DNA of 64,000 bases from Kurthia massiliensis. Its GTDB lineage: Bacteria > Bacillota > Bacilli > Bacillales_A > Planococcaceae. The stretch covers positions 14,300 to 78,299 of the forward strand of contig NZ_HE610998.1 of assembly GCF_000285555.1 (NCBI RefSeq). Reading direction: 5' to 3'. Shown here piece after piece: positions 1-8,634 of this stretch (position 1 is the stretch's first letter; every line of letters begins with the position of its first letter). The position numbers and the translations under genes are program-made. The notes beneath the pieces are model-generated. The model saw only the letters and a program-made list of their open reading frames with translations, was not told the DNA's origin and did not search any database.

Positions 1-62
1 TCCGGTTTTTCTTATGCTCATTTGAGAGGGTATTTTTACACTTATGTCCCAGCCTCTTTTTT
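1..62 (+). repeat. GGCTGGGACA dispersed element, copy 1 (cut by window edge)
   Basis: This is the right half of the element found complete near 8.5, 25.8, 28.9, 55.4 and 61.9 kb. It holds the second arm of the central hairpin (TCCGGTTTTT), the ATGCTCATTTGAGA segment, and the terminal TGTCCCAGCCTC. It sits just after the stop of the chemoreceptor gene, as the other copies sit after stop codons. Confidence 0.85.
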
Positions 63-67
63 ATAAA

Positions 68-1771
68 TTACAATTCAAAACGATTTGTAATGTCATTTAG
101 GTTGCGTGCGACACTATATAATTGTTGCGCTGCATTTTGCATTTGTTCCATTGCTGCCGCTTGTTCTTGTGTAAACGCTGAAACTTGTTCAGAAGTAGCC
201 GCATTGTTAATTGCAATAGATAAAATTTTGTTCGTACTTTCTGTGAAACGTTCGAAGTTTTTCTCCATGTTCAACATTGCTTGTGACATTTGTTCAACTT
301 TTGGTGCAACTTCGCTCGTGCTTTCTAAAATATCATTGAATTTTTCAGATGTTGCTTCTGTTTTTTGACGTCCGCTATCTGCTTCATTTTGAACGATACG
401 CATAATATTGACGGATTCATTCGTATCTTCTTTAATATTCGCTAAAATTGTTGAAATGGATTTCGTTGATTGTAATGACTGTTCTGCTAATTTACGCACT
501 TCATCAGCGACAACAGCAAAACCTTTCCCATTTTCGCCCGCACGTGCAGCTTCAATCGCTGCATTTAATGCAAGTAAGTTCGTCTGTTCTGAAATCGAAT
601 TAATAACTTTTAAGATTTCATCTACTTCACTTACTTTGTGAGATAAATTCGTAATGACTTCATTTGAAGTCGCAATGGATTGTTGAATCGTTTCCATTTG
701 TGCAACGTTTTGATGCACAATTTCGGTGCCAACATTTGCTTCTGTTTGCGCTTTATTTGCCATCGCATCTACAGCATTTAACGTATGACCAATTTGCGCA
801 ATTTGGTGTGTAACTTCTTGTAAAATTTCAGTATTGTATTCTACTTGTCGTTTCGTATGCTCTGAACCTTCTGCAATTTCAGAAGTTGATTTTGCGACTT
901 GTGTTGCAGCATCAGACGTTTGATCAATTGTATTTGTTAAATCGGTTGATTGGTCTTCAATAACTGTAACTGCTTGTTTTACATCAATTAATGCATGTTG
1001 CAAACTGTCTACTGTCGTATTCACATTTTCAACAACTTGACCGATTTCATCTTTCGAATCATACGCAGAACGAACACGTAAATCACCGTTACGTACTACT
1101 TCTAACTGATCATTCATTTCGCGAAGTGGTCGTGTAATTAAACGTGTGAAAATAATGCTTAATGTAATTAATACGACATAACCGATGACTAATGTCACGA
1201 TAATGTTACGAGCTACTTTGTTTGAGTTCGATAAACTATTTTCACTAATTTGAGATACTTGTTTTTCTTTAATTTTATTTAATGCTTGTAAAGAATCGAT
1301 TAAATCTGAACGCGCGTCACGGACGATGTCTACATATAGTTTATATGCTGCATCCGATTTCCCTGCTAATGCATATTTAATCATTTGATCCTGATTCCCC
1401 GTTAATCGATCTACCGCATCATAGAAATTCGCAATTTGCGTACGTTCTTCTTTCGTTAAATCCATTTTTTCATACGTCGCAAAATTTGCTAATACTTCAT
1501 CAACGCCATCGTTGATCTCTGCATAATATTGCTCACGTTCTTGTTTGTCTTTCGATAGCATCATCTCTACTAAAATGCTATCAATATGTAAGTTTGTTTG
1601 TACGGCTGCTGAAATCCAGTTGTTCGGAATAAATTTTTCCTTATAAATGACTTCTGTTTCTGAAGCAGCATTTTTTGCCTGTGTAAAACCATAAATACTA
1701 ATAACGCCCGAAATGACTAAACTAACAATCATGATTAAAATAAGCTTAGAGCGCACTTTTAGGTTTTTCAT
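68..1771 (-). CDS. Methyl-accepting chemotaxis protein
   Basis: A membrane chemoreceptor that would pass ligand signals to CheA/CheW. The 567-aa protein has an N-terminal membrane segment (about residues 10-30), a helical extracytoplasmic domain of the four-helix-bundle type (about 35-185), a second membrane segment (about 188-210), a HAMP domain (about 211-265) and a long cytoplasmic coiled-coil domain. The signalling tip is canonical, with [16 protein letters not shown] followed by [18 protein letters not shown]. Length and layout are normal for a Bacillus-type MCP. The ligand cannot be read from the sequence. It appears to be transcribed alone. Confidence 0.95.
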   Translation of the reverse strand: MKNLKVRSKLILIMIVSLVISGVISIYGFTQAKNAASETEVIYKEKFIPNNWISAAVQTNLHIDSILVEMMLSKDKQEREQYYAEINDGVDEVLANFATYEKMDLTKEERTQIANFYDAVDRLTGNQDQMIKYALAGKSDAAYKLYVDIVRDARSDLIDSLQALNKIKEKQVSQISENSLSNSNKVARNIIVTLVIGYVVLITLSIIFTRLITRPLREMNDQLEVVRNGDLRVRSAYDSKDEIGQVVENVNTTVDSLQHALIDVKQAVTVIEDQSTDLTNTIDQTSDAATQVAKSTSEIAEGSEHTKRQVEYNTEILQEVTHQIAQIGHTLNAVDAMANKAQTEANVGTEIVHQNVAQMETIQQSIATSNEVITNLSHKVSEVDEILKVINSISEQTNLLALNAAIEAARAGENGKGFAVVADEVRKLAEQSLQSTKSISTILANIKEDTNESVNIMRIVQNEADSGRQKTEATSEKFNDILESTSEVAPKVEQMSQAMLNMEKNFERFTESTNKILSIAINNAATSEQVSAFTQEQAAAMEQMQNAAQQLYSVARNLNDITNRFEL

Positions 1772-1966
1772 AGTTCTTCCCCCTATCGTTCACAATATGT
1801 CAATTTTATACTAAAATAAGCACCTATAGAGTTAATTGTTTTTTCAGAATTCATCATTAAGTATTAATATACCATAGGATTTTGTTGTTAATATACCTTG
1901 TAAATAAAGGAATATATGTAGGCTTTTATATAAATACCTTCTTATTATATAAAATATAAAAGCATG

Positions 1967-1999
1967 AAAAAAGGATGATCCTCATGATCATCCTTTTTT
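1967..1999 (-). terminator. Bidirectional-looking terminator after the nuclease gene
   Basis: A perfect inverted repeat, AAAAAAGGATGATC / GATCATCCTTTTTT, with a 5-base loop and T runs on both sides. It lies directly downstream of the thermonuclease stop codon. Confidence 0.85.
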
Positions 2000-2007
2000 C
2001 GTGCTTT

Positions 2008-2718
2008 CTAGCGTTCACAAGCCCAGCCATCTTTGTCGCGGTCCATTTTTGCTTGATAAGCTTTGTGGCCCTTTTTAACGCCGTTTGGATAGTCTTTGCG
2101 TAGCTCTGTGCAGTTTTTATATGTTTTCGTTGTTGTTTTTTTAGAAGATGTATTGCTTGATGATTTCTTCGTTGTTTTGAAACCAGAACTTGTAACATAC
2201 CCTGATTTAGACCAAATGCGTAGCTTTTCTTTTTTCGCTTTTGCTTGAGCATTTAGGTACTTCGCTTTGTTCGTTGTATTTGGCGCGTAAATGTATGCAA
2301 CACGTGCATAGCCTTTGCGGACAAGATCCATGTTAAGGTCCTTGCCATCTACATATACGTACGCTAATTTACGGCCGTATTTATCGCCCTTGTAGCCTGA
2401 TTTATCAAAATCGAGCTGAATCTTTTTCGCGTTTTTTAGTTTTTTCTTTGTATAGTTACTCGCTTCTTTTGCATACGGTTGTACAGGCGTATTTGGTTTC
2501 ACACTTTCTGGTGTGTCGATCAATAAAAAGCGCACTTTAATATTTTTGCCCTTGTATTTGAAAGTTGCTGTGTCGCCATCAGTTGCTTTTACAAGAGAAA
2601 CCGTATTTAACGTTTTGGCGTTAACTGTTTCTTGTGTTGGCGCGACAGATACCGCTGTAAAAGTAGATAAACCGATTGCGCCGGCCATCATGATTTTGGC
2701 TAAGTTGTTGAACTTCAT
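2008..2718 (-). CDS. Secreted thermonuclease (SNase family) with Excalibur tail
   Basis: A predicted exported Ca-dependent nuclease of the staphylococcal nuclease family, 236 aa. A signal peptide (about residues 1-34) is followed by an SNase domain (about 38-165) carrying ATDGDTATF, VRFLLIDTPE, PYAKEAS and DKYGRKLAYVYVDG, which include the family's catalytic Arg/Glu and Asp positions. A Ser/Thr/Lys-rich linker leads to a C-terminal Excalibur calcium-binding motif (DRDKDGWACER). The ATG is preceded by AGGAG. It stands alone. Roles in nutrient scavenging or extracellular DNA turnover are inferred. Confidence 0.93.
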   Translation of the reverse strand: MKFNNLAKIMMAGAIGLSTFTAVSVAPTQETVNAKTLNTVSLVKATDGDTATFKYKGKNIKVRFLLIDTPESVKPNTPVQPYAKEASNYTKKKLKNAKKIQLDFDKSGYKGDKYGRKLAYVYVDGKDLNMDLVRKGYARVAYIYAPNTTNKAKYLNAQAKAKKEKLRIWSKSGYVTSSGFKTTKKSSSNTSSKKTTTKTYKNCTELRKDYPNGVKKGHKAYQAKMDRDKDGWACER

Positions 2719-2805
2719 TCTGTAATCTCCTCATTAGAAGTGCTAATCATCAATATAGTGTTTCAAGCGGTTTCGCTGCATGACTTCCGATGAAGAAAAT
2801 TGGCA

Positions 2806-2844
2806 AATAAAAATCCTCTTCTTACGCATGTAAGAACAGGATTC
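2806..2844 (-). terminator. Terminator after the nucleotidase pseudogene
   Basis: On the minus strand, AATCCTgTTCTTAC and GTAAGAAgAGGATT form a stem with a 4-base loop, followed by TTTTATTT. Confidence 0.75.
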
Positions 2845-2905
2845 AAACGACATGAAATTCGACTGCTTCGACATTTATAAGGATGTTCAGCTTTTCAGCT
2901 TCATT

Positions 2906-3443
2906 TTATTTTTCTAGTTCTTTTAAAAAATATTGTTCGAGTTCTAACCAATCGTTTACACGTGGCTCGTACTCTGTATGCGCATTGTGTGGCGCATTAA
3001 ACATAATACCTTGTCCAGTGAAGCGATTCAATTGGAAAATAGTATCATCTATTAAATAATCTGCATGTACGCAACTTTTGTCGCCACAGAAAATATAATG
3101 ATGACGTGGAATGAATGGGAAAAATTGCTGTAACCATTCAAATTTAGCTGTAAATGAAGCAGGTGCTTCCATTGCTGCAGTCGCAATAAATAATTCATAA
3201 TGTTCGCTTAATCGTTCTGCGACTTCAATGCAGTGTGGCATGACCGGTAAATCTCTAAAAAAATGTCGGATCTTTATAATACGTCTGTAATGCTTCTGGT
3301 GCGTGTGGGTCTAATTCAGGTAGACGCTTTCCTTCCACATCTTCTTTCGTATAATTCGTGCCGTAATCTTCATTAAATGTCGTTAAAAATTTCGCGACTA
3401 AATCGGCCATTACTTGGTCCATATCAATAGCAATTCGTTTCAT
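2906..3443 (-). pseudogene. 5'(3')-deoxyribonucleotidase, frameshifted
   Basis: The N-terminal part (3255-3443) begins MKRIAIDMDQVMADL, the HAD nucleophile motif DxDxV of the NT5C-type deoxyribonucleotidase family. The rest (2906-3250) continues in another frame and has the family's ATAAMEAP, FCGDKS and ADYLIDD segments. The two frames meet at about 3247-3260, in a run of seven A on the plus strand. Removing one base would give a continuous reading through TFF then RDLPVMPH, giving a protein of the normal length of about 178 aa. It may be a real inactivation, a slippage-controlled switch, or a sequencing error in a homopolymer. Confidence 0.85.
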
Positions 3444-3596
3444 CTCTTATCACCCTTTCATTTCTACTTTAAAAGGTTGCAGAAAAATAAGCAACTATTG
3501 GTCAAAGATGGAAATGAAAATACCGCAAATTTTTGTCATTTAGCGAAGTTCTGTTAGAATAGTCAATTGAAGATACATATAGATAGGTGGCATCAC

Positions 3597-4703
3597 ATGA
3601 AACTTCGTAAAAAACAGTATATTCAATGGAGTCTATTATTCATTTTATGTATAGGCTCGATTTATTTCGTTTTTCATAATCATCATTTTTATGATAAAAC
3701 GATTGGTGAAGTCGTCAAAACGACAGTGATGAGTAAAACGCCAACAACCGATCAATACGATAACAAAGATACGTTGTATACCCAGCGCGTCACATTTGAA
3801 TTGAAAAATGGAGATAAAGAAGGTCAGCTTGTGACGGTAGATAATGATTACTCCGCTTCTCAAGCAAACGATGATCAATTAAAAAAAGGAACGGAAGCGT
3901 TTTTAACGGTCACAGCTGATCAACAATCGTTAAGTGCCACAATCGATGGCATTAAGCGAGATAAATATTTAGCGATTATCGCATGGATGTTAATTCTCGT
4001 CTTATTAGCAGTCGGTAAAAGACAAGGATTCTTTTCCATTATTACGCTCGGTGTCAATGCATGCATTTTGTCATTTGCGCTCGACCTTTACATTACGAAA
4101 GCAGAACAATCGTTGTTGCTCATTTGTAGTATATGTATGATCATTTTTACCGTCTTTTCATTGCTCGTCGTCAATGGCCTAAATCGTAAAACGATTGTCG
4201 CTATTATTGCGACGCTTCTCGGTACGGTCGTATCGTTAGCGATTACGTTATTCGTGTTAAATATGACAAATGAACATGGGTTACGCTATGAAGAACTGCA
4301 ATTTTTAACACGCCCTTACAAAGTCGTCTTTATCGCCGGTCTCTTTTTAGGTGCGCTCGGTGCGGTGATGGACGTTGCGATTACGATGTCCTCATCATTG
4401 TTTAGTTTATATGAAGAAAACCCAACAGTTTCGATAAAAGCATTAATAAAATCTGGAATGGAAATCGGCAAAGATATTATGGGTACGATGACGAACATTT
4501 TATTTTTCGCCTATGTAAGTGGTTCGATTCCAATGCTTGTGCTTTACTTTAAAAATGCCGCTGCATTCGGTTATACGTTGTCGCTTAATTTATCACTCGA
4601 AATTGTGCGTGCACTCGCCGGTGGGATCGGTATTGTGATTACGATTCCTATTGGCTTATACGTAACGATTTTATTTATTTTAAAAAGTAAGAAGGTGGCT
4701 TAA
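3597..4703 (+). CDS. YibE/F family membrane protein, first of pair
   Basis: A polytopic membrane protein of the YibE/F family, function not established. The ATG at 3597 is preferred (368 aa) because AGGTGG lies 6 bases upstream; a TTG at 3567 lies upstream of that site. One N-terminal membrane segment is followed by an extracellular region (about residues 30-130) and then about seven hydrophobic segments. The sequences GAVMDVAITMSSSL and MEIGKDIMGTMTNILFFAY are repeated in close form in the next gene, so the two look like paralogous halves of one transporter. The next gene starts at the base after this stop codon. Confidence 0.85.
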   Translation: MKLRKKQYIQWSLLFILCIGSIYFVFHNHHFYDKTIGEVVKTTVMSKTPTTDQYDNKDTLYTQRVTFELKNGDKEGQLVTVDNDYSASQANDDQLKKGTEAFLTVTADQQSLSATIDGIKRDKYLAIIAWMLILVLLAVGKRQGFFSIITLGVNACILSFALDLYITKAEQSLLLICSICMIIFTVFSLLVVNGLNRKTIVAIIATLLGTVVSLAITLFVLNMTNEHGLRYEELQFLTRPYKVVFIAGLFLGALGAVMDVAITMSSSLFSLYEENPTVSIKALIKSGMEIGKDIMGTMTNILFFAYVSGSIPMLVLYFKNAAAFGYTLSLNLSLEIVRALAGGIGIVITIPIGLYVTILFILKSKKVA

Positions 4704-5468
4704 TTGAATGCAATCGTTGTATTAGCGCTCATTTTATTTGCACTGATGTTTGCCATCGGTGGAAAAAAAGGGATTCGCTCTTTTATTGCGCTCTTTTTAA
4801 ACTTTGTTGTCGTCATTTTTGTGCTTTTCTTTATGAACGTGCCGTCACTCAATCCAATCTTTATTACACTTATTGCTTGTGTCATCATTAGTTGTATTAA
4901 TTTATTTTTCATTAATGAAGTGCACAAAAAAACGAAGACGGCCTTTGTAGCGTCAATCGTTTCAACCATTGTGCTCGTATTTATTATTACGTGGATTACG
5001 CAATTTGCTCTCATTCAAGGATTCGGTGAAGAAGAAACAGAAGAATTAGGTGCCTATTCGCTTTATATCGGTATCGACTTTATGAAAATCGCTATCTCGG
5101 TCATTATTATGAGTACGATTGGCGCGATTACAGATGCCGCGATTGCGATTTCTTCTCCGATGCAAGAAATGTTTTATCATCAGCCGAATATTGAACGAAA
5201 AGCACTGTTCCAATTTGGTTTAAGCATCGGACGCGATATTATCGGCACGAGTATTAATACGTTATTCTTCGCCTTTTTAGGCAGCTATTTAGCATTGCTT
5301 ATTTGGTTTAAAGATTTATCGTATTCTTTTGCAGAAATCGTCAATGCGAAAATTTTCAGCAGTGAAATGATTACAATTTGCTGTTCAGGCTTAGGTGTCG
5401 TGCTCGTTATTCCGATTACCGCATGGATTACCGCATATTACTTTACGCGTACAGCAAAAGCAGCATAA
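4704..5468 (+). CDS. YibE/F family membrane protein, second of pair
   Basis: 254 aa and about seven membrane segments, without the extracellular domain of its partner. It starts with TTG immediately after the TAA of the preceding gene, with GAAGGTGG as ribosome binding site inside that gene, so the two are translationally coupled. Shared motifs with the partner are GAITDAAIAISSPM and IGRDIIGTSINTLFFAF. A two-subunit membrane complex is an inference from pairing and similarity; no substrate can be read. Confidence 0.83.
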   Translation: MNAIVVLALILFALMFAIGGKKGIRSFIALFLNFVVVIFVLFFMNVPSLNPIFITLIACVIISCINLFFINEVHKKTKTAFVASIVSTIVLVFIITWITQFALIQGFGEEETEELGAYSLYIGIDFMKIAISVIIMSTIGAITDAAIAISSPMQEMFYHQPNIERKALFQFGLSIGRDIIGTSINTLFFAFLGSYLALLIWFKDLSYSFAEIVNAKIFSSEMITICCSGLGVVLVIPITAWITAYYFTRTAKAA

Positions 5469-5474
5469 TATTTC

Positions 5475-5505
5475 AGCAATCACCTATGAGGTGGTTGCTT
5501 TTTTT
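5475..5505 (+). terminator. Terminator after the YibE/F pair
   Basis: AGCAATCACC / GGTGGTTGCT stem (one wobble) followed by seven T, between the YibE/F pair and the MATE gene. Confidence 0.75.
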
Positions 5506-5521
5506 ATGATACAATCATCGT

Positions 5522-6838
5522 ATGGAAAATTTACAATTAGACCTTTATCCGACAAAGAAAAAGAAATTAGCGGCCATTTTAGCGATGGGCATTCCCGCAA
5601 TGTTTGAAAACATTTTGCAAACACTCGTCGGGTTTGTCGACACGTTATTCGTCTCAAAAGTCAGTTTAGATGCGGTCACAGCGGTAAGTATCGCCAATGC
5701 GATTATCGCCATTTATATGGCTATCTTTATGGCAATTGGTGTCGGTGCTTCGTCACTCATTGCTCGGTACATCGGCGCACAACATCTAGAACGCGCCGTT
5801 CAGACGACGAAGCAAGCGACCGTACTTGCACTGATCGCCGGATTGCTATTTGGGATTGTCACGCTTATTTTCGCAGAACCGATGTTACACATGATGGGAG
5901 CGACCGATGACGTTGTAACACTCGGCGCAACGTATTTACGTATTACAGGTGTTCCTTCCATCTTTTTAGCTGTCACGATGGTGCTTGCGAGTGTCATCCG
6001 CGCAACTGGCGATACGATGACACCGTTAAAAATTAGCTTTGTGCTCAACGTTTTACATATCGGTCTTGACTACGTACTCATTTTAGCACTTGGTTTCGGT
6101 GTTGCTGGTGCGGCTTATGCGACAGTCGTTATTCGTGTCATCAATGCGATTTGGCTATACGTCATCGTTCAAAAAAGTATGTTACATTTTGAATGGCGTA
6201 CTTCAGGAGGACCGATGCAGCAACTCATTCGTTTGTCTACACCTGCTGCTATTGAACGACTCATTATGCGCGTCGGACAAGTCGTCTATTTCGGCTTAAT
6301 TATTAAAATTGGGACCGATACGTACGCCGCACATATGATTGCTGAAAACATTGAAGCATTCACCTTTATGCCTGGTTACGGTATGGCTGTCGTCGCAACG
6401 ACATTTGTTGGGGCATGTGTCGGGGCAAATCGCTTAAAAGAAGCGTATGAATACGGCATGCTGTCAACATGGGTGACCGTTGTCGTCATGTCTGTTCTCG
6501 GCGTATTAATTTTCTTTTTATGTCCGTGGATGGCGACGTGGTTTACAAACGAACCGTCCGTCATTGCACAAATTGTTACCGCACTGCGGATCGATGCGTT
6601 TGCACAACCTGCCGTTGCGATGAGTTTCGTTTTAGCTGGTGCCCTACAAGGTGCTGGGGATACGAAAACACCGATGTATACAACGGCGATTGGCATGTGG
6701 GGATTACGGATCGTCGGGGTATATGTACTCGGCATTACATTGAACATGGGCATTGCAGGTGTTTGGCTCGCATTACTCATTGACTTATACGTACGATCTA
6801 TCTTTTTATATATGCGTTTTCGCAAAACAACATCTTAG
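5522..6838 (+). CDS. MATE family efflux transporter
   Basis: A 438-aa multidrug/cation antiporter of the NorM/DinF-like MATE family, with twelve predicted membrane segments in two similar halves. MATE-type sequences include IPAMFENILQTLVGFVDTLFV near the N-terminus and GDTMTPLKISF / GDTKTPMYTT at equivalent positions of the two halves. Length is typical. No good ribosome binding site is visible before the ATG; the upstream spacer is mostly the preceding terminator. The gene below starts 11 bases after this stop, so both may be cotranscribed. Confidence 0.92.
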   Translation: MENLQLDLYPTKKKKLAAILAMGIPAMFENILQTLVGFVDTLFVSKVSLDAVTAVSIANAIIAIYMAIFMAIGVGASSLIARYIGAQHLERAVQTTKQATVLALIAGLLFGIVTLIFAEPMLHMMGATDDVVTLGATYLRITGVPSIFLAVTMVLASVIRATGDTMTPLKISFVLNVLHIGLDYVLILALGFGVAGAAYATVVIRVINAIWLYVIVQKSMLHFEWRTSGGPMQQLIRLSTPAAIERLIMRVGQVVYFGLIIKIGTDTYAAHMIAENIEAFTFMPGYGMAVVATTFVGACVGANRLKEAYEYGMLSTWVTVVVMSVLGVLIFFLCPWMATWFTNEPSVIAQIVTALRIDAFAQPAVAMSFVLAGALQGAGDTKTPMYTTAIGMWGLRIVGVYVLGITLNMGIAGVWLALLIDLYVRSIFLYMRFRKTTS

Positions 6839-6849
6839 GGGGATTTTTA

Positions 6850-7200
6850 ATGCATTACATTATCGCAACAGAAAAAGGCGTTCAAATGATGACGAAAGAA
6901 GGACAGTTAGATTTCGATTGGGCACTCCAACAACTCGGTCTTGAAGAACGTAAACTCGTACCTGTCAGTCTAAATGACGTCGTAGAAAACGTCGTACTAT
7001 TTTGTGATGAATCTGCACAATACGATCAAGAAGGATTCGCATTCCGTATTGCGTCTGATGAAGACAAATTTTCAATGCGCATTTTCGGACCGTTCATTAT
7101 CACAGCGCTGAACAATGCTGCATCCGATTTCTTCGGCTTATCAGACGAGCAATTAGACATTTTACAAATGAAGTTAACTGTCCAACCGATGGAACAATAA
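6850..7200 (+). CDS. Hypothetical protein, 116 aa
   Basis: I do not recognise this protein. It is soluble, acidic and without signal peptide or membrane segment. GGGGG lies 6 bases before the ATG and it begins 11 bases after the MATE stop, so it is probably in the same transcript. The run of charged N-terminal residues and the regular hydrophobic spacing support a folded domain. A terminator follows directly. Confidence 0.75.
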   Translation: MHYIIATEKGVQMMTKEGQLDFDWALQQLGLEERKLVPVSLNDVVENVVLFCDESAQYDQEGFAFRIASDEDKFSMRIFGPFIITALNNAASDFFGLSDEQLDILQMKLTVQPMEQ

Positions 7201-7206
7201 TTTGAC

Positions 7207-7233
7207 ATCCTGCCGATTTTGGCAGGATTTTTT
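7207..7233 (+). terminator. Terminator
   Basis: ATCCTGCC / GGCAGGAT perfect 8-bp stem with a 6-base loop, followed by six T. Confidence 0.9.
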
Positions 7234-7281
7234 CGTCTAAAAAGGGTAAAGATGAATGGACACGCTCTTAAAGGAGGGAGC

Positions 7282-7932
7282 ATGATGGCTTTTATTTTTG
7301 ATTTTGATGGTACACTTGCAGATTCGCGCGAATGTGGGCTTATCGCCACGCGTGAAGCATTTTTCAATTTAGATTTAACCGTACCGAGCGATGAAACGAT
7401 TACGTATTACATGGGCATTCCGATTGAACAATCGTTTCAGGAGATGGCGCTAGAACCATTGAATGAAACAGATTTTGACGAGTTACTCAAGTTGTTTCGT
7501 ATTTTATATAAAGAATATGAAGGACAATATGTGAAGTTATTTGACGGTATACCAGAAGTACTGGCACAACTTTCCGAAATAGACGACTGCTTTGTGGCAT
7601 CAAGTAAACATAGTCGCGTCTTATTGCGTAATTTAGATACACTTGGCATTCAACCATTTTTTAAAGATGTCGTAAGTGCAGATATGGTGACATATTATAA
7701 GCCACACCCTGAAAGTATATTTGTCCTTCAAGAACGACATCAGTTCCCCTTACATCGTGCCGTCATGATTGGCGATGCTACGTTCGATCTTCAAATGGGG
7801 AAATCTGCGGGTATTCGTACATGTGCTGTCACGTAGGGTAGTCATGACCGCGCTAGTTTATTAGCGGAAGAACCAACGTATATGATGCATGAAGTGAAAG
7901 ATTTATTGGCATTGAAAACGGTGAACGACTAA
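7282..7932 (+). pseudogene. HAD phosphatase (PGP/PpaX-like), in-frame stop near C-terminus
   Basis: The start at 7282 follows a strong AAGGAGGG. HAD motif I is DFDGTLADS, motif II is ASSKHS, and the acidic motif is GDATFDLQMG, so phosphoglycolate-phosphatase or pyrophosphatase-like activity would be expected. The frame stops at TAG (7834-7836) just after CAVT, but the same frame continues GSHDRASLLAEEPTYMM and on to a TAA at 7930-7932. In this family the position is Trp in AVTWG, so TGG to TAG is the simple explanation. The truncated 184-aa product keeps all catalytic motifs and loses about 31 residues, so it could retain activity. Confidence 0.85.
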
Positions 7933-7957
7933 GAGGTGGCGAATGCCCCTCTTTTGT
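7931..7957 (+). terminator. Terminator overlapping the ancestral HAD stop
   Basis: AAGAGGtGGC and GCCCCTCTT pair with one bulge, followed by TTGTTGTTT. It sits on the ancestral TAA at 7930-7932, not after the premature TAG, which supports the longer original reading frame. Confidence 0.65.
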
Positions 7958-8010
7958 TGTTTACGTTCTTTATTGTTACTGGTATAGTCATATAAAGGAG
8001 GAGATACACT

Positions 8011-8490
8011 TTGACATATCAAGTAGACAATTACATACAAGGGCTTCAACAACGTGTTGCAGAGCAATCACATAAACTCATCGCACAATTCGAATATTTA
8101 AAAACACTTCGTTTTGCTGATGAAGTAGATCATCTACAAATTATCAGTTCGTTAGGTGAAGAAGAGATTGCTTTTACACTGTTTTCAATGGAAGATTTAT
8201 TTACAGAGGCTTATGCAGAAGATGATACAAATGGATTTGCGACTAGCCTAGATTTTATTGAGGAATTTGCATTCGATGTACACGATAGCAGCGACGAATT
8301 TGAAACATTTTACGAAGACAATGATTTAGAACGTGCTTCTATTCATGTGCTCGGTGATTGGGTTCGCACATGTTTCGAAAAAGCAGATGGACCAGCGATC
8401 CCGCTTCCGGTGTACTTCGGCATTCATGATGATATTGAAATGCTCGATTTAAAAAGTGGCAAATGGTTTAATCCAGACGATGTGTCATAA
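8011..8490 (+). CDS. Hypothetical acidic protein, 159 aa
   Basis: Not recognised. It starts with TTG, 8 bases after a strong AAAGGAGG. The protein is markedly acidic (EEIAFTLFSMEDLFTEAYAEDD) with no membrane segment or signal peptide. A long predicted helix lies at residues 5-35. The C-terminal part contains FGIHDDIEMLDLKSGKWFNP. It is single, followed by the dispersed element. Confidence 0.75.
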   Translation: MTYQVDNYIQGLQQRVAEQSHKLIAQFEYLKTLRFADEVDHLQIISSLGEEEIAFTLFSMEDLFTEAYAEDDTNGFATSLDFIEEFAFDVHDSSDEFETFYEDNDLERASIHVLGDWVRTCFEKADGPAIPLPVYFGIHDDIEMLDLKSGKWFNPDDVS

Positions 8491-8492
8491 AC

Positions 8493-8634
8493 AAAAAAAG
8501 GCTGGGACAAAACATTTCATTTTCCTTTTTAAGCGTTCGCAACAAAAAACCAGAACTTTGCCACAGCGCGATTCTGGTTTTTTTTATGCTCATTTGAGAT
8601 GCTGTTTTTACACTTATACCCCAGCCTCTTTTTA
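8493..8634 (+). repeat. GGCTGGGACA dispersed element, copy 2
   Basis: Ends are AGGCTGGGACAAAAC and ACACTTATACCCCAGCCTC; the centre is a hairpin, AAAACCAGAA...TTCTGGTTTT, with GCGTTCGCAAC beside it. It fills the space between convergent genes and touches the last codons of the RocR-like gene. No ORF. This copy has more changes than copies 4 and 6. Confidence 0.9.

Noticed and set aside
1926-2252. A 108-aa open frame overlapping the thermonuclease gene
   Set aside because: Out-of-frame shadow of a clear SNase gene; repetitive basic composition reflects the Lys-rich nuclease codons.
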